Assembly (NCBI RefSeq): GCF_022539505.1
Contig: NC_061508.1
Span: forward strand, 63,249,754 to 63,313,753
Direction: 5' to 3'
Source of the DNA: Lolium rigidum
Lineage: Eukaryota; Streptophyta; Magnoliopsida; Poales; Poaceae
DNA length: 64,000 nucleotides
The number at the start of each line of letters is the position of its first letter. The first letter of the stretch is position 1. This document shows, piece by piece, positions 36,120 through 49,209 of this stretch. The notes under the pieces are model-generated. The model saw only the letters and a program-made list of their open reading frames with translations, was not told the DNA's origin and did no database searches. Both the position numbers and the translations under genes were made by a program.

Positions 36120-37830
36120 TGATGTCTACGGGTGCTTCTATTCTTGTAGACAGTGTTGGACCTCCAAGAGCAGAGGTTTGTAGAACAGCAGCAAGTTTCC
36201 CTTAAGTGGATCACCCAAGGTTTATCGAACTCAGGGAGGAAGAGGTCAAAGATATCCCTCTCATGCAACCCTGCAACCACAAAGCAAGAAGTCTCTTGTG
36301 TCCCCAACACACCTAATAGGTGCACTAGTTCGGCGAAGAGATAGTGAAATACAGGTGGTATGAATAAGTATGAGCAGTGGCAACGGCACCAGAAAAGTGC
36401 TTTGCCCAGGACAGTAAACAAGCAGTAGTAACGCAGCAGTAGTAATGCAGTAAAACAGTAAACAAGCAGCGATAGCAGTATTTAGGAACAAGGCCTAGGG
36501 ATTAGACTTTCACTAGTGGACACTCTCAACTTTGATCACATAACGAGAATAGATAAATGCATACTCTACACTCTCTTGTTGGATGATGAACACCACTAAT
36601 TGCGTAGGATTACACGAACCCTCAATGCCGGAGTTAACAAGCTCCACAATATTCAATGTTCATATTTAAATAACCTTAGAGTGCATGACAGATCAACACA
36701 ACTAAACCAAGTACTAACATAGCATGCACACTGTCACCTTCACACTATGTAGGAGGAATAGATCACATCAATACCATCATATCAATAGTTAACTTCATAA
36801 TCTACAAGAGATCATAATCATAGCCTACGCCAAGTACTAACACGGATGCACACACTGTCACCATTACACCGTGCAGGAGGAATAAACTACTTTAATAACA
36901 TCACTAGAGTAGCACATGGATAAATTGTGATACAAAACACATTGCAATCATAAAGGGATATAAATAAGCACTTAACTATGCCATTCATAACCGTGAATAA
37001 GTATTCTGTGAAATATAGCCTAAGAGACCCACACGGTGCACACACTTGTCACCTTTACACACGTGGGACAAGGAGTCTCCGGAGATCACATAAGTAAAAC
37101 CCACTTGACTAGCATAATGACATCTAGATTACAAGCATCATCATATGAATCTCAATCATGTAGGGCAGCTCATGAGATTATTGTATTGAAGCACATAGGA
37201 GAGAGATTAACCACATAGCTACCGGTACAGCCCACGAGCCTCGATGGAGAACTACTCCCTCCTCATGGGAGACAGCAGCGTTGATGGAGATGGCGGTGGT
37301 GTCGATGGAGGAGCCTTCCGGGGGAACTTCCCGGTCCCGGCGGCGTGCCGGAACGAGAGACTCCTGTCCCCCGGATCTTGGCTTCGCGATGGCGGCGGCT
37401 CTGGAAGGTTTCTCGTACCGTGGCTTTTCCGTCTCGAGGTTTTAGGTCGAGGGGGCTTAAATAGGCGAAGAGGCGGCGTCAGAAGGTCAACGAGGCGGTG
37501 ACATGCTAGGGTGGCGCCCCCCCCTAGGCCGCGCCGGGCTATCGTCTGGGGGCCCAGTGGCCCCCCTCTGGCGACTCTCGGGTGTTCTGGAAGCTTCGTG
37601 GAAAAATAGGATGCTCGGGCCTTGATTTCGTCCGATTCCGAGAATATTTCCTTACTAGGATTTCTGGAACCAAAAACAGCAGTAAAACAGAACTGGCCCT
37701 TCGGCATCTCGTCAATAGGTTAGTTCCGGAAAACGCATAATAATGTCATATAATGTGCATAAAACATGTAGATATCATCAATAATGTGGCATGGAACATA
37801 AGAAATTATCGATACGTCGGAGACGTATCA
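36120..37830 (-). repeat. 3' LTR of G2
   Basis: On the plus strand it starts TGATGTCTACGGGTGC and ends GTCGGAGACGTATCA. It is close to identical to 47285-48995, with scattered single-base differences. Confidence 0.9.
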
Positions 37831-40081
37831 AGCATCCCCAAGCTTAGTTCTCGCTCGTCCCGGCAGGTAAACGATAACAAAGATAATTTCGGAGTGACAT
37901 GCCATCATAAACTTGATCATACTATTGTAAGCATATGTAATGAATGCAGCGATCAAAACAATGGTAATGACATGAGTAAACAAATGAATCATAAAGCAAA
38001 GACTTTTCATGAATAGCACTTCAAGACAAGCATCAATAAGTCTTGCATAAGAGTTAACTCATAAAGCAATAAATCAAAGTAAAGGTATTGAAGCAACACA
38101 AAGGAAGATTAAGTTTCAGCGGTTGCTTTCAACTTGTAACATGTATATCTCATGGATATTGTCAATGTAAAGTAATATAATAAGTGCAATATGCAAGTAT
38201 GTAGGAATCAATGCACGAGCTTCACACAAGTGTTTGCTTCTTGAGATGGAGAGAAATAGGTGAACTGACTCAACATAAAAGTAGAAGAATGGTCCTTCAA
38301 AGAGGAAAGCATCGATTGCTATATTTGTGCTAGAGCTTTTATTTTGAAAACATAAAGAGAGCATAAAAGTAAAATTTTGAGAGGTGTTTGTTGTTGTCAA
38401 CGAATGGTAGTGGGCACTCTAACCCCCTTGCCAGACAAACCTTCAAAGAGCGGCTCCCATGAATTATTTTTATTTTTGGGTGGCACTCCTTCCAACATTT
38501 CTTTCACAAACCATGGCTAACCGAATCCTCGGTGCCCGCCAACAATCTCATACCATGAAGGAGTGCCTTTTTATTTTAGTTTTATTATGATGACACTCCT
38601 CCCCACCTTTGCTTTCTCAAGCCATGGCTAACCGAATCCTTCGGGTGCCGTCCAACAATCACATACCATGGAGGAGTGTCTATTTAGGTTAATTAGTTTG
38701 GGACTCGGGAATCCCATTGCCAGCTCTTTTTGCAAAATTATTGGATAAGCGGATGAAGCCACTAGTCCATTGGTGAAAGTTGCCCAACAAGAATGAAAGA
38801 TAAACACCACATACTTCCTCATGAGCTATAAAACATTGACACAAATCAGAGGTGATAAATTTTGAATTATTTAAAGGTAGCACTCAAGCAATTTACTTTG
38901 GAATGGCGGAGAAATACCATGTAGTAGGTAGGTATGGTGGACACAAATGGCATAGTGGTCGGCTCAAGGATTTTGGATGCATGAGAAGTATTCCCTCTCG
39001 ATACAAGGCTTAGGCTAGCAAGGTTATTTGAAACAAACACAAGGATGAACCGGTGCAGCAAAACTCACATAAAAGACATATTGTAAACATTATAAGACTC
39101 TACACCGTCTTGCTTGTTGTTCAAACTCAATACTAGAAATTATCTAGACTTTAGAGAGACCAATTATGCAAACCAAATTTTAGCAAGCTCTATGTATTTC
39201 TTCATTAATAGGTGCAAAGTATATGATGCAAGAGCTTAAACATGAGCACAACAATTTCCAAGTATCAAATTATTCAAGACATTTTATCAATTACTACATG
39301 TAGCATTTCCCGTTTCCAACCATATAACAATTAACGAAGCAGTTTCAACCTTCGCCATGAACATTAAAAGCTAAGAACACATGTGTTCATATGAACCAGC
39401 GGAGCGTGTATCTCTCCCACACAAGCATTTATTCAAACAAAAACAAAAAACAAAAACAAACAGATGCTCCAAGTAAAGTACATATGATGTGACCGAATAA
39501 AAATATAGTTTCAGGGGAGGAACCTGATAATGTTGTCGATGAAGAAGGGGATGCCTTGGGCATCCCCAAGCTTAGATGCTTGAGTCTTCTTTAAATATGC
39601 AGGGATGAACCATGGGGGCATCCCCAAGCTTAGACTCTTCACTCTTCTTGATCATAGTATATCATCCTCCTCTCTTGACCCTTGAAAACTTCCTCCACAC
39701 CAAACTCGAAACAACTCATTAGAGGGTTAGTGCATAATCAAAAATTCACATATTCAGAGGTGACACAATCATTCTTAACACTTCTGGACATTGCACAAAG
39801 CTACTGGAAGTTAATCGAACAAATAAATCCATCCAACATAGCAAAAGAAGCAATGCGAAATAAAAGGCAGAATCTGTCAAAACGAACGAGTCCGTAAAGA
39901 CGAATTTTATTGAGGCACCAGACTTGCTCAAATGAAAATTCTCAAATTGAATGAAAGTTGCGTACATATCTGAGGATCACTCACGTAAATTGGCATAATT
40001 GTTTGAGTTACCTACAGAGAATTAGTCCCAGATTCGTGACAGCAAGAAATCTGTTTCTGCGCAGTAATCCAAATCTAGTAT
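37831..40081 (-). other. Non-coding internal region of G2
   Basis: This is the reverse of 20240-22658 in G1. Internal copies of the polypurine motif are again present near 39560-39640 (GCATCCCCAAGCTTAGA twice on the plus strand). A roughly 85-base imperfect tandem duplication is visible near 38490-38690 (the CCATGGCTAACCGAATCCT block occurs twice) that G1 has only once. Confidence 0.65.
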
Positions 40082-43000
40082 TGTAATATCCCAGTATCTG
40101 GGGTTACAAAAATAGAGGAAACAGATGTGTGCATTGCATTCATGCATAGAAAATCCGAGGAATTTTCGCGCTTTTGCTTAAACCCATCAAAGTGATCGAG
40201 GTTTCTCTTACATCGATGGAATTGAGTTAGTAATCGACGTGAGTGCGATAAACATCGAGATGACCTTTGTAAATTCATGTGTTTTAGGGGAACAATTTGA
40301 ATTCAAATTTAAATATGAAAGGTAGAAATTCAAATAAGAATTTGAATTGGAACTTTAAATCTAAACAAGTATATAAACATAATATGTAATAGTAAACACA
40401 TTTAATAATTCCAATTGAATAAATAATTCAAACTTTATTACAAATAGCATTATTCAATAAATTACAAGTTAGAAAAGAAATAGAAAATTATAAAAGAGAA
40501 TCAAATCCTAAACTAAATCTTGAAGATTGCTATCTTCGGCATTTCTTGATTATCTTCAAGCACCTGCAAAACAAACACAAACAGAAAAGGAAATGGTAAC
40601 GCCATGTGTCAAGGTTAAACAAAGAATAAAATGAGATATTTGTGGTCGTACTGATCCTCAAGGGGAGACGTACTAGATCACAACCAGCAGCCATACATGC
40701 TAGCAGCTTACTCACAGAATGCATGGTCGTGCTGTCGACCAAAGGGCAACACCAGGCGACCATATAAAAGTAGCTTCTTGCCGACCAAGCACTGCCTAAG
40801 CAACTCTCATTCATCTCGGCACCTCAACCAAGCAAAGCACCGCAAGAACACCACTCTGCTGTGTTTTGGAGATCCTTGAAACCAACCTAGTAAAAATTCC
40901 AGTAGATCCCAACCAAGAACCAAAAGCAATCGAAGCAGAAGAACTGGTTATGGGAGGCTAGATGGAGCAAGGTATAACATCAAACAATCATAGATCACCA
41001 GCATCTATTTTCCATGTGCAACATAGCATATAGTTCATATCACCTGAATAGATCACAAGGATCTATTCCAGCTCATATTTGCATCTGGAAAATCAATACA
41101 AGCACAACCGCTAGATCAATCTACAAGACTAGATCACAGCCGTGGCACGCATGACGTGCTTAGCCACTGAGCTGAGCTAAAACTGTCAAGTTAGTCACCA
41201 CCAAGTACTCAAGGTATTTAATGGAGGTTTCTATTAAGAACTGAACCACTCAACCATAGGAAATCATCACTGTCAGAGTACCACTCTATTTCAGCAAGCT
41301 CTGGATAAAAGCTTAGGCCTACACTAAACTTGGCATGACCAACATGTTAACTAGTTGATATTTTATACAACTTGATCATGCATGTTTAAATTCACCAACA
41401 AGCCATCAAATAAATTTCGTATTTGAGTGCCACAACACATTCTTCTTGTATAACATGTAAACCCAATAAGAATTAAGCACAAACATAACTGAATACCTAC
41501 AGTTAACTAAAATTGTCAAACTCCAGTTGCATCAATAATAACAATACCACCAGCCATATATGCCAGAGATGAATAATCATCCAAATGGAGGCCTTATAAT
41601 AAACACTAGTCATTTACTAAATGTAGAAGAGTTTGTCTATTTCTTTAACAACACATCACACCATATTATCACTACAAGACATTTAAGTCAGGGATGATTA
41701 ACTCATCCAAGTTAAGGCATTGGATCAAGCACAAGGCATGGATCAACTGGATCATTGCTTTCCCACGGAAGCCAGCACTTGTGCATATACAAACAGACTA
41801 AAACAAAATTATTTAGTTAACAAGCTATATGAAATTACTTAGAATCGAGTAACCACTTTCAGACCAACCAAGTAATACCAAGTACCTTCACTACTAAATA
41901 TGTTGTTGTGCAGTTGCCAACCAGCACAGGGAAACATATTATTACCCAGATTACACAATTGGTGGCTAGGAATTATTTCTATAGCTTAAGTAAACGAACC
42001 AAGTCCATGCGGTTCGGTAATCAACAAGATTAAATAGTGCCTCACACATTAACATAGAACATTATTCAGAATAAAGAGGGGAGAAGAAGTAGCTCACAAT
42101 GAGTGCAGTAGAGAGAAGTAGCGAGGTAGGTGACACCGGGGTTGTGTCCGCGGCACCGTCCAGCCGGCGTCGAGGATGAAGTAGTCACCGCATTACAACA
42201 CCATCACCAGCATCACAACACCATGCCACCACCAACAACATCACCACACCACCACCAGAACGCCATCGCAGCAACCAACACCATATCACCACCAGTACAC
42301 AGCCATAGTTGCATAGCGCAATTAGCAGGGGTGGTCAGGACTTCCAACAAGGACGACCAAGGGCTCGAGGAGGTAGTCGAGATAGACAAGAAGCTCGAGC
42401 CGACACCGGAGATGGGCGAAGGTACCAGGAGCGGTCCACATCGACCAACGCCATGAGCGGTGATGACAAATCAAAGGGGGGAATAGGGGGTCGATGCGGG
42501 GCTGTAGAGCATCACAGCAGCAGGAGGCTGGCGGAGGAGGACGTGCCAAAGATCAGCCGACCTGCGGCGGCGCTGGAGTTAGCCGGCGACGACTAAACTG
42601 ACCAGCGACCGCTAGGGTTCCAGGTTGGGGGCGACAGTGAGGAACCACGAAAATCAAATCAAACAGGGGGAGATTGTAGATCACGTCGAGGTGAGCAAAA
42701 ATCCCACCTCGCCGGCGTCGGAGTCGGCCGGTAGCGACCGAGAGCAGGCGGTGAAGCAGCAGCGTCGCGGAGGTCGGGAGCGCGGGCGACAGGGGCGTCG
42801 CGTCGAGGGAGAGTGGAGGAGTAGAAAGGGGAGAGGGTGGCGAAGCCTCGGTGCCGGGCGGCGGTGCCGGAAACAAACAGCGTCCGGCCGAAGTGGCGCC
42901 CGCGTCAGCAGCAATTGGGGGCGCTCGGGTGCTCGCGTACGGGAGAAGACAGGAGAAAAGGAGAGAGACGAGAGAGTGAGAGAGATGGGTCACGGTGGGA

Positions 43001-46000
43001 ATTTGACCACAGCCAAATCTGGATCGGTTTGGTCCACTTAGACCAGCCCAAGAAATCATTTTGCCTATTTTTATTTATTTTTTTTAAAAAATACTAATAT
43101 AGATTTGATAAATTAAAAGGATAAAATAATCCCATCACACCATTTCTACTTGATAATAAGAAACTCCTAAAAATAGAAAACTAAAATATTTACTAGTTCC
43201 AAACATATATATATATACGTATAGGAAGTTTAATTTATTATATATATATATATATGTATATATAAAATTTCTTAAGTCCTAAATTATTACGGCTTAAATT
43301 CTAAAATGTATTTTTCCTCAATTAATTTAATACATAAAATCAAGTACAACTAAGTGCTAAACTAGGAACTTAATTCCTAACTTCTAACTAATATGTATGA
43401 ATCACATTTCTATTACTGTTCCTAATCTTGTTAAATTTGTGATTTCATGAATTATCTACTTAATATAAGACCTAAAAACATATAAAGATGTTAACTACGT
43501 TGATAATATTTTTCCAAATGTTCCATGATTTTTAATAAATAATTAAATATATGTTCATAATATTTTAAGATTTATAAACCTAAGAAAAATCTTAAACTAT
43601 TTCCTTTACTTAAACCTAAAAGGATATTGATAGTGATTGCATTATCCTAAACAAGTAATTCTATCATCCTTAATAAACAAATCAAAATCATGATCATATT
43701 CTACTTATAAACCCTGCCAAGCAAATGAAATGCTTGTCCATGACTTATTAGAATTATACAAGTTCCTTTGTTGCCAATAAGGTAGTCATTTCATGCACTC
43801 ATGTTAAGTTAGCCTTATATGATCATTTAAGAATAAACCTTAACTCTTTAATTTCATGTCATCAAACCTAATTCCACCATGTATTAAACCCTAATTCCAT
43901 AATTTCAAATGTAGCTTAGTTTGCTTTCAACTCTAAAACCTTAGGAGCTTATAAAACTTAATGATATGAACTTAACCTTACTTATAGATACATATATGCA
44001 ACAAATAAATGCATACACCTGTTCTACTAGAGTAGTACAAGTTCCACCTACAAATGGAGTTGACATTTCATCTCTTTCTAAACTCTTGGTAATCAAATGC
44101 CAATAAATAATAGTGAACTCTAATGATTAACTCATGACACCACCTTGATCACCATGCTTTGATATAATATCATATGGTTAACCATAGTAATAACCATATG
44201 TAGGAATTTACTTTGTGATCCATCTAATACTTACTCCAGAAACTAATTGGAACCATAGAAAACCATCGAACCCCACAAACCCAATTATCATACTTGTTCT
44301 TTATTAAAGGACATGTTCTTCAAAAGTTATTCTTTTGAAGAATATAACAAGTAATCATTAACCATGCCATATAGTACTAAAAATGACAACTGTTCTTTAC
44401 ATATTAACATTATGCTAATTATCATTCCTTGTGTGCTCAATTGATTACTATGCTTTATTATATAACTTGTACATGATATCAAGTAATCAAACCTTAATAA
44501 GAACCTTGCTTGCGAACCATCTCTAAAAGTGCAACACACCCTAAACAAATCCTTACAACTCACTAATCCTAAATCATCGGGGTTAGGTCACGCTTAGAGC
44601 GATTGCATCTCATACTTATGCATTGTTGCATCCTTGCCAATCTTTTAAACATCGTCCTTACCGAACGATGATGCTATTCAGAATTTGGAGTTATTGCGTA
44701 TCGAAGACCTTGCCTGCATAATCTTGCAGTCAAGAAAGGCAAGTTCATCACTTGCTCATGTCATTTGAGTATTTCTATCAAATTACTTGCAAAGTACTAT
44801 GGTTATCACTATTGCATAAAAACCAAAACCACTACTTTCATAACTATGAATATGACTATGTGGTGGGCAATGGAACCATGGATTGTGTTGATATGGTGGA
44901 GGTTCCATTGCAAGGGTTTATATCCATCTAGGATTAAACAACAAATGTCGCCAGTGATTCTTGTGCCGTAATACCCGTGTTAACCATAAGATCTGGAATG
45001 GGACGGACTAGTCAATCGTATTTCCACCTCTTGTACATCAACGGATGCGCTTACCGTAGCAGCTTGTATCCGGCGGAACAACCTGGAGGGTGGGGATCCC
45101 ACTCTAATTCCCCACGGTAAAGCATTGCTTGCCGTAGCGGCTTGTGTCTTGCGGAACAACCGGAGGGTGGGGATCCCACTCTAATTCCCCACGGTAATGC
45201 GGTCTATGATGGGTTGCAGCTACCGGCGTAGGAGTGTATGGTAGAGCCCAGCACTGTCGTCGTGGTCGGGGTCCACCCTGAAATTACGGGAATAATGGGA
45301 CCGGCGTGGACCCAGGGTCGGGGCATGCAACAACGGGTGGGTGTGCGAGGTAGCGGAGGAATATGATTGGCTATGACCTTACTCCTGGCCTCACACCATA
45401 GGAAGTGTGGACGAGCTCGCGGCTCGGTTGGCACCAAGGTTAAGATCTCTTATGGGTAAAGCAACACACCTCTGCAGAGTGTAAAGAACCGTGACTTGTC
45501 ACTCCCTGTTCCGGGATATGGAACTGCGAACGCGGCCGGAAAGGAGCTCCATGAAGTTCTAGTAAACCGGTGAAGGCCGACGGACATAGTTCTTCCGAAT
45601 AAATGCAACCTTTTGAAGAAATGGTTATGAAAACCTGCATTGGTATTAGACTTTCCGGTCTAATGCCGTAGCTAGTGCATTAAACACCTCTTTCCTATAA
45701 TGAACTTGTTGAGTACGCTCGTACTCATCCCACTCTTAAATCCCCGCTTAGGTATGGAGGCATCAAAGGAGGATCTACAAGTGCAACTCAAAGGCCGAGG
45801 AGTCAACAACTACTTCACGAGACAGGACCCTCGTCGGAGGAGTTAGATACCACATCCAACAAGGGGAAAACCTAGTTCAGCCATAGAAGGGAACTAGCTT
45901 CCTCAACCTAACTCCTATTTAGCTAGAGTCTATTCTTAGCCTCTGTAGTTAGTGTAATACTCTACAAATAGAGTTCGTGATAAGATTAGACTACGAGTCG

Positions 46001-46220
46001 TTCTTCTGGAGTTTATTTGCGGTTTTACCTCATTGTAAAGTAGGAGGCTGTGATGATCTTATGTAACAGAGTCGATGTTGTAATTCTATAGACATACCTT
46101 GGACCCGCATATGTTTCTGTTGTACCACTCTGAGCGATATAATACTAGTGGAACGGTGTTTCATTGGTGTTATATCAGACTTGCATACTACACCATGCAG
46201 TGGTATGCCGGGTCACCACA
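40082..46220 (+). mobile_element. 6.1-kb long-LTR (LARD-like) solo insertion
   Basis: Begins TGTAATATCCC and ends GGGTCACCACA, with AGTAT duplicated at 40077-40081 and 46221-46225; removing it restores the G2 sequence as seen in G1. No internal second LTR, primer site or coding domain was found, so I read it as a solo LTR or single long-LTR derivative. It shares with the 4.3-kb solo LTR a 3' segment containing ACCTCTGCAGAGTGT (about 45470 here, about 15206 there), so both belong to one broader group. A CAC-rich tract lies at 42188-42300, a GC-rich block at 42120-43050 and TA microsatellites at 43209-43264. Confidence 0.75.
43209..43264. repeat. (TA)n microsatellites
   Basis: Two runs of alternating TA, CATATATATATATACG and TTATATATATATATATATG, are separated by about 20 bases within the long-LTR element. 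Confidence 0.85.
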
Positions 46221-46422
46221 AGTATGAACCTTACTATCAAAGACTTTACTTGGCACAACAATGCAACAAAATTAAGATAAGTAGAGGTTGCTACAGTAGT
46301 AACAACTTCCAAGACACAAATACAAAATAAAAGTACTGTAGCAAAATAAACACATGGGTTATCTCCCAAGAAGTTCTTTCTTTATAGCCATTAAGATGGG
46401 CTCAGCAGTTTTAATGATGCAC

Positions 46423-47121
46423 TCACAAGAGATAGTATTTGAAGCAAAAGAGAGCATCAAGAGGCAAATTCAAAACACATTTAAGCCTAACATGCTTCCT
46501 ATGCATAGGAATCTTGTAAATAAACAAGTTCATCAAGAGCAAAGTAACAAGCATAGGAAGATAGAACAAGTGTAGCTTCAAAAATTTCAGCACATAGAGA
46601 GGCATTTTAGTAACATGAAAATTTCTACAACCATATTTTCCTCTCTCATAATAATGTCCAGTAGCATCATGAGCAAACTCAACAATATAAGTATCACATA
46701 AAGCATTCTTATCATGAGTCTCATGCATAAAATAATTACTCTCCACATAAGTATTCTCAATTTTATTAGTAATAGTGGGAGCAAATTCAACAAAGTAGCT
46801 ATCATCAAATATAGGAGGCATATTGTAATCATAATCAAATTTATCCTCCATAACAGACGGTACTAAAAGACCAATATCATTATAATCATCATAAATAGGA
46901 GGCAAAGTATCGTCAAAGTAAATTTTCTCTTCAATGCTTGGGGGACTAAAAATATCATGCTCATCAAAGCCAGCTTCCCCAAGCTTAGAATTTTCCATAT
47001 CATTAGCAACAATGGTGTTCAAAGCGTTCATACTAATATGTTCCATAGGTTTTTTAATTTTCGCATCAAACCATCCATGTCTTAAATCAGGAAATAGAAT
47101 AAGAAGCTCATTGTTGTCCAT
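46423..47121 (-). CDS. Conserved ORF of unknown function in gypsy G2 (232 codons)
   Basis: ATG at 47121, with the same start as in G1 (MDNNELLILFPDLRHGW), the same acidic tyrosine-rich middle and the same hydrophobic C-terminal third (LPMLVTLLLMNLFIYKIPMHRKH). Compared with the G1 copy it gains three codons (YDDYNDIGLL against YDDIGLL) and lacks five (IFDDSYF against IFDDENNNDSYF), all in frame. The last residues diverge (LFCFKYYLL against LFCFILYFSCEHH). I do not recognise the family. It lies just after the primer-binding site where gag normally sits, but lacks gag motifs. Confidence 0.6.
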   Translation of the reverse strand: MDNNELLILFPDLRHGWFDAKIKKPMEHISMNALNTIVANDMENSKLGEAGFDEHDIFSPPSIEEKIYFDDTLPPIYDDYNDIGLLVPSVMEDKFDYDYNMPPIFDDSYFVEFAPTITNKIENTYVESNYFMHETHDKNALCDTYIVEFAHDATGHYYERGKYGCRNFHVTKMPLYVLKFLKLHLFYLPMLVTLLLMNLFIYKIPMHRKHVRLKCVLNLPLDALFCFKYYLL

Positions 47122-47284
47122 TATGCCTAACTAGTGTAAACAAGAAACAAAAAGATGCAATTGCAGGATCTAAAGGAAATAGCTTCGAGCACACACACAA
47201 CGGCAACATAAAAGTACTTTACCTGGGACCGGAGTATGAGTGCCTTTTACCTTTCCTCCCCGGCAACGGCGCCAGAAAATAGCT

Positions 47285-48995
47285 TGATGTCTACGGGTGC
47301 TTCTATTCTTGTAGACAGTGTTGGGCCTCCAAGAGCGAGAGGTTTGTAGAACAGCGGCAAGTTTCCCTTAAGTGGATCACCCAAGGTTTATCGAACTCGG
47401 GGAGGAAGAGATCAAAGATATCCCTCTCATGCAACCCCGCAACCACAAAGCAAGAAGTCTCTTGTGTCCCCAACACACCTAATAGGTGCACTAGTTCGGC
47501 GAAGAGATAGTGAAATACAGGTGGTATGAATAAGTATGAGCAGTGGCAACGGCACCGGAAAAGTGCTTTGCCCAGGACAAGAAACAAGCGTAGTAACGCA
47601 GCAGTAGTAACGCAGATAAAAACCAGTAAACAAGCAGCGATAGCAGTATTTAGGAACAAGGCCTAGGGATTAGACTTTCACTAGTGGACACTCTCAACTT
47701 TGATCACATAACAGAATAGATAAATGCATACTCTACACTCTCTTGTTGGATGATGAACACCACTAACTGTGTAGGATTACACGAACCCTCAATGCCGGAG
47801 TTAACAAGCTCCACAATATTCAATGTTCATATTTAAATAACCTTAGAGTGCATGACAGATCAACATAACCAAACCAAGTACTAACATAGCATGCACACTC
47901 GTCACCTTCACACTACGAAAGGAGGCATAGATCACATCAATACCATCATAGCAATAGTTAACTTCATAATCTACAAGAGATCACAATCATAGCCTACGCC
48001 AAGTACTACACGATGCACACACTGTCACCATTACACCGTGCGGGAGGAATAAACTACTTTAATAACATCACTAGAGTAGCACATGGATAAATTGTGATAC
48101 AAAACACATTGCAATCATAAAGGGATATAAATAAGCACTTCACTATGCCATTCATAACGGTGAATAAGTATTCCGTGAAATATAGCCTAAGAGACCCACA
48201 CGGTGCACACACTGTCACCTTTACACACGTGGGACAAGGAGTCTCCGGAGATCACATAAGTAAAACCCACTTGACTAGCATAATGACATCTAGATTACAA
48301 GCATCATCATATGAATCTCAATCATGTAGGGCAGCTCATGAGATTATTGTATTGAAGCACATAGGAGAGAGATTAACCACATAGCTACCGGTACAGCCCC
48401 GAGCCTCGATGGAGAACTACTCCCTCCTCATGGGAGACAGCAGCGTTGATGGAGATGGCGGTGGTGTCGATGGAGGAGCCTTCCGGGGGCACTTCCCCAT
48501 CCCGGCGGCGTGCCGGAACAGAGACTCCTGTCCCCCAGATCTTGGCTTCGCGATGGCGGCGGCTCTGGAAGGTTTCTCGTACCGTGGCTTTTCCGTCTCG
48601 AGGTTTTAGGTCGAGGGGGCTTAAATAGGCGAAGAGGCGGCGTCAGAAGGTCAACGAGGCGGTGACACGCTAGGGTGGCGCGCCCCCCCCTAGGCCGCGC
48701 CGGGCTATCGTCTGGGGGCCCAGTGGCCCCCCTCTGGTGACTCTCGGGTGTTCTGGAAGCTTCGTGGAAAAATAGGATGCTGGGCCTTGATTTCGTCCGA
48801 TTCCGAGAATATTTCCTTACTAGGATTTCTGGAACCAAAAACAGCAGAAAACAGGAACTAGCCCTTCGGCATCTCGTCAATAGGTTAGTTCCGGAAAACG
48901 CATAATAATGTCATATAATGTGCATAAAACATGTAGATATCATCAATAATGTGGCATGGAACATAAGAAATTATCGATACGTCGGAGACGTATCA
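47285..48995 (-). repeat. 5' LTR of G2
   Basis: Plus-strand TGATGTCTACGGG to GACGTATCA. The primer-binding site lies just outside at about 47254-47273. It contains the internal primer-site-like copy near 47550-47570. Confidence 0.9.
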
Positions 48996-49209
48996 AGTAC
49001 CGAGTTTTCCGAGTCTCGTAAACATTCTTTACTTCATCGGTTTCAGTTTCTGCAGGTGGGTCACCTAGCAGTGCATCGAGCACATATTGCAGGTTTCCAC
49101 CAGCGAGGAAAATCCTCACATGACAGAACCAGTCGGTGAAGTTTCTACCGTTGCTCTTAAGCTTTTCTTTCTCTAGGAACTGGTTAAAATTTATTGATGG
49201 GGACGCCAT
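48996..49209 (-). pseudogene. Copia gag N-terminus (outer element)
   Basis: ATG at 49209 opens MASPSINFNQFLEKEKLKSN, followed by NFTDWFCHVRIFLAGGNLQY, VLDALLGDPPAET and VYETRKTRY, the usual start of copia gag in this lineage. The frame is open up to the G2 insertion at 48996 and continues at 36119. It fixes the gag start and shows the orientation. Confidence 0.88.

Larger units (their letters stand above)
36120..48995 (-). mobile_element. Gypsy-type non-autonomous LTR retrotransposon G2
   Basis: Inserted in copia gag with AGTAC at 36115-36119 and 48996-49000. The LTRs 36120-37830 (3') and 47285-48995 (5') are both 1711 bases. The primer site (TGGCGCCGTTGCCGGGGAGG on the minus strand) is at about 47254-47273, and the polypurine tract CTAAGCTTGGGGATGCT abuts 37831. 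It is the same family as G1 in the opposite orientation. The interior holds the conserved unknown ORF at 46423-47121 and a 6.1-kb insertion at 40082-46220. Without the insertion it is about 6.7 kb. There is no pol. Confidence 0.9.
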
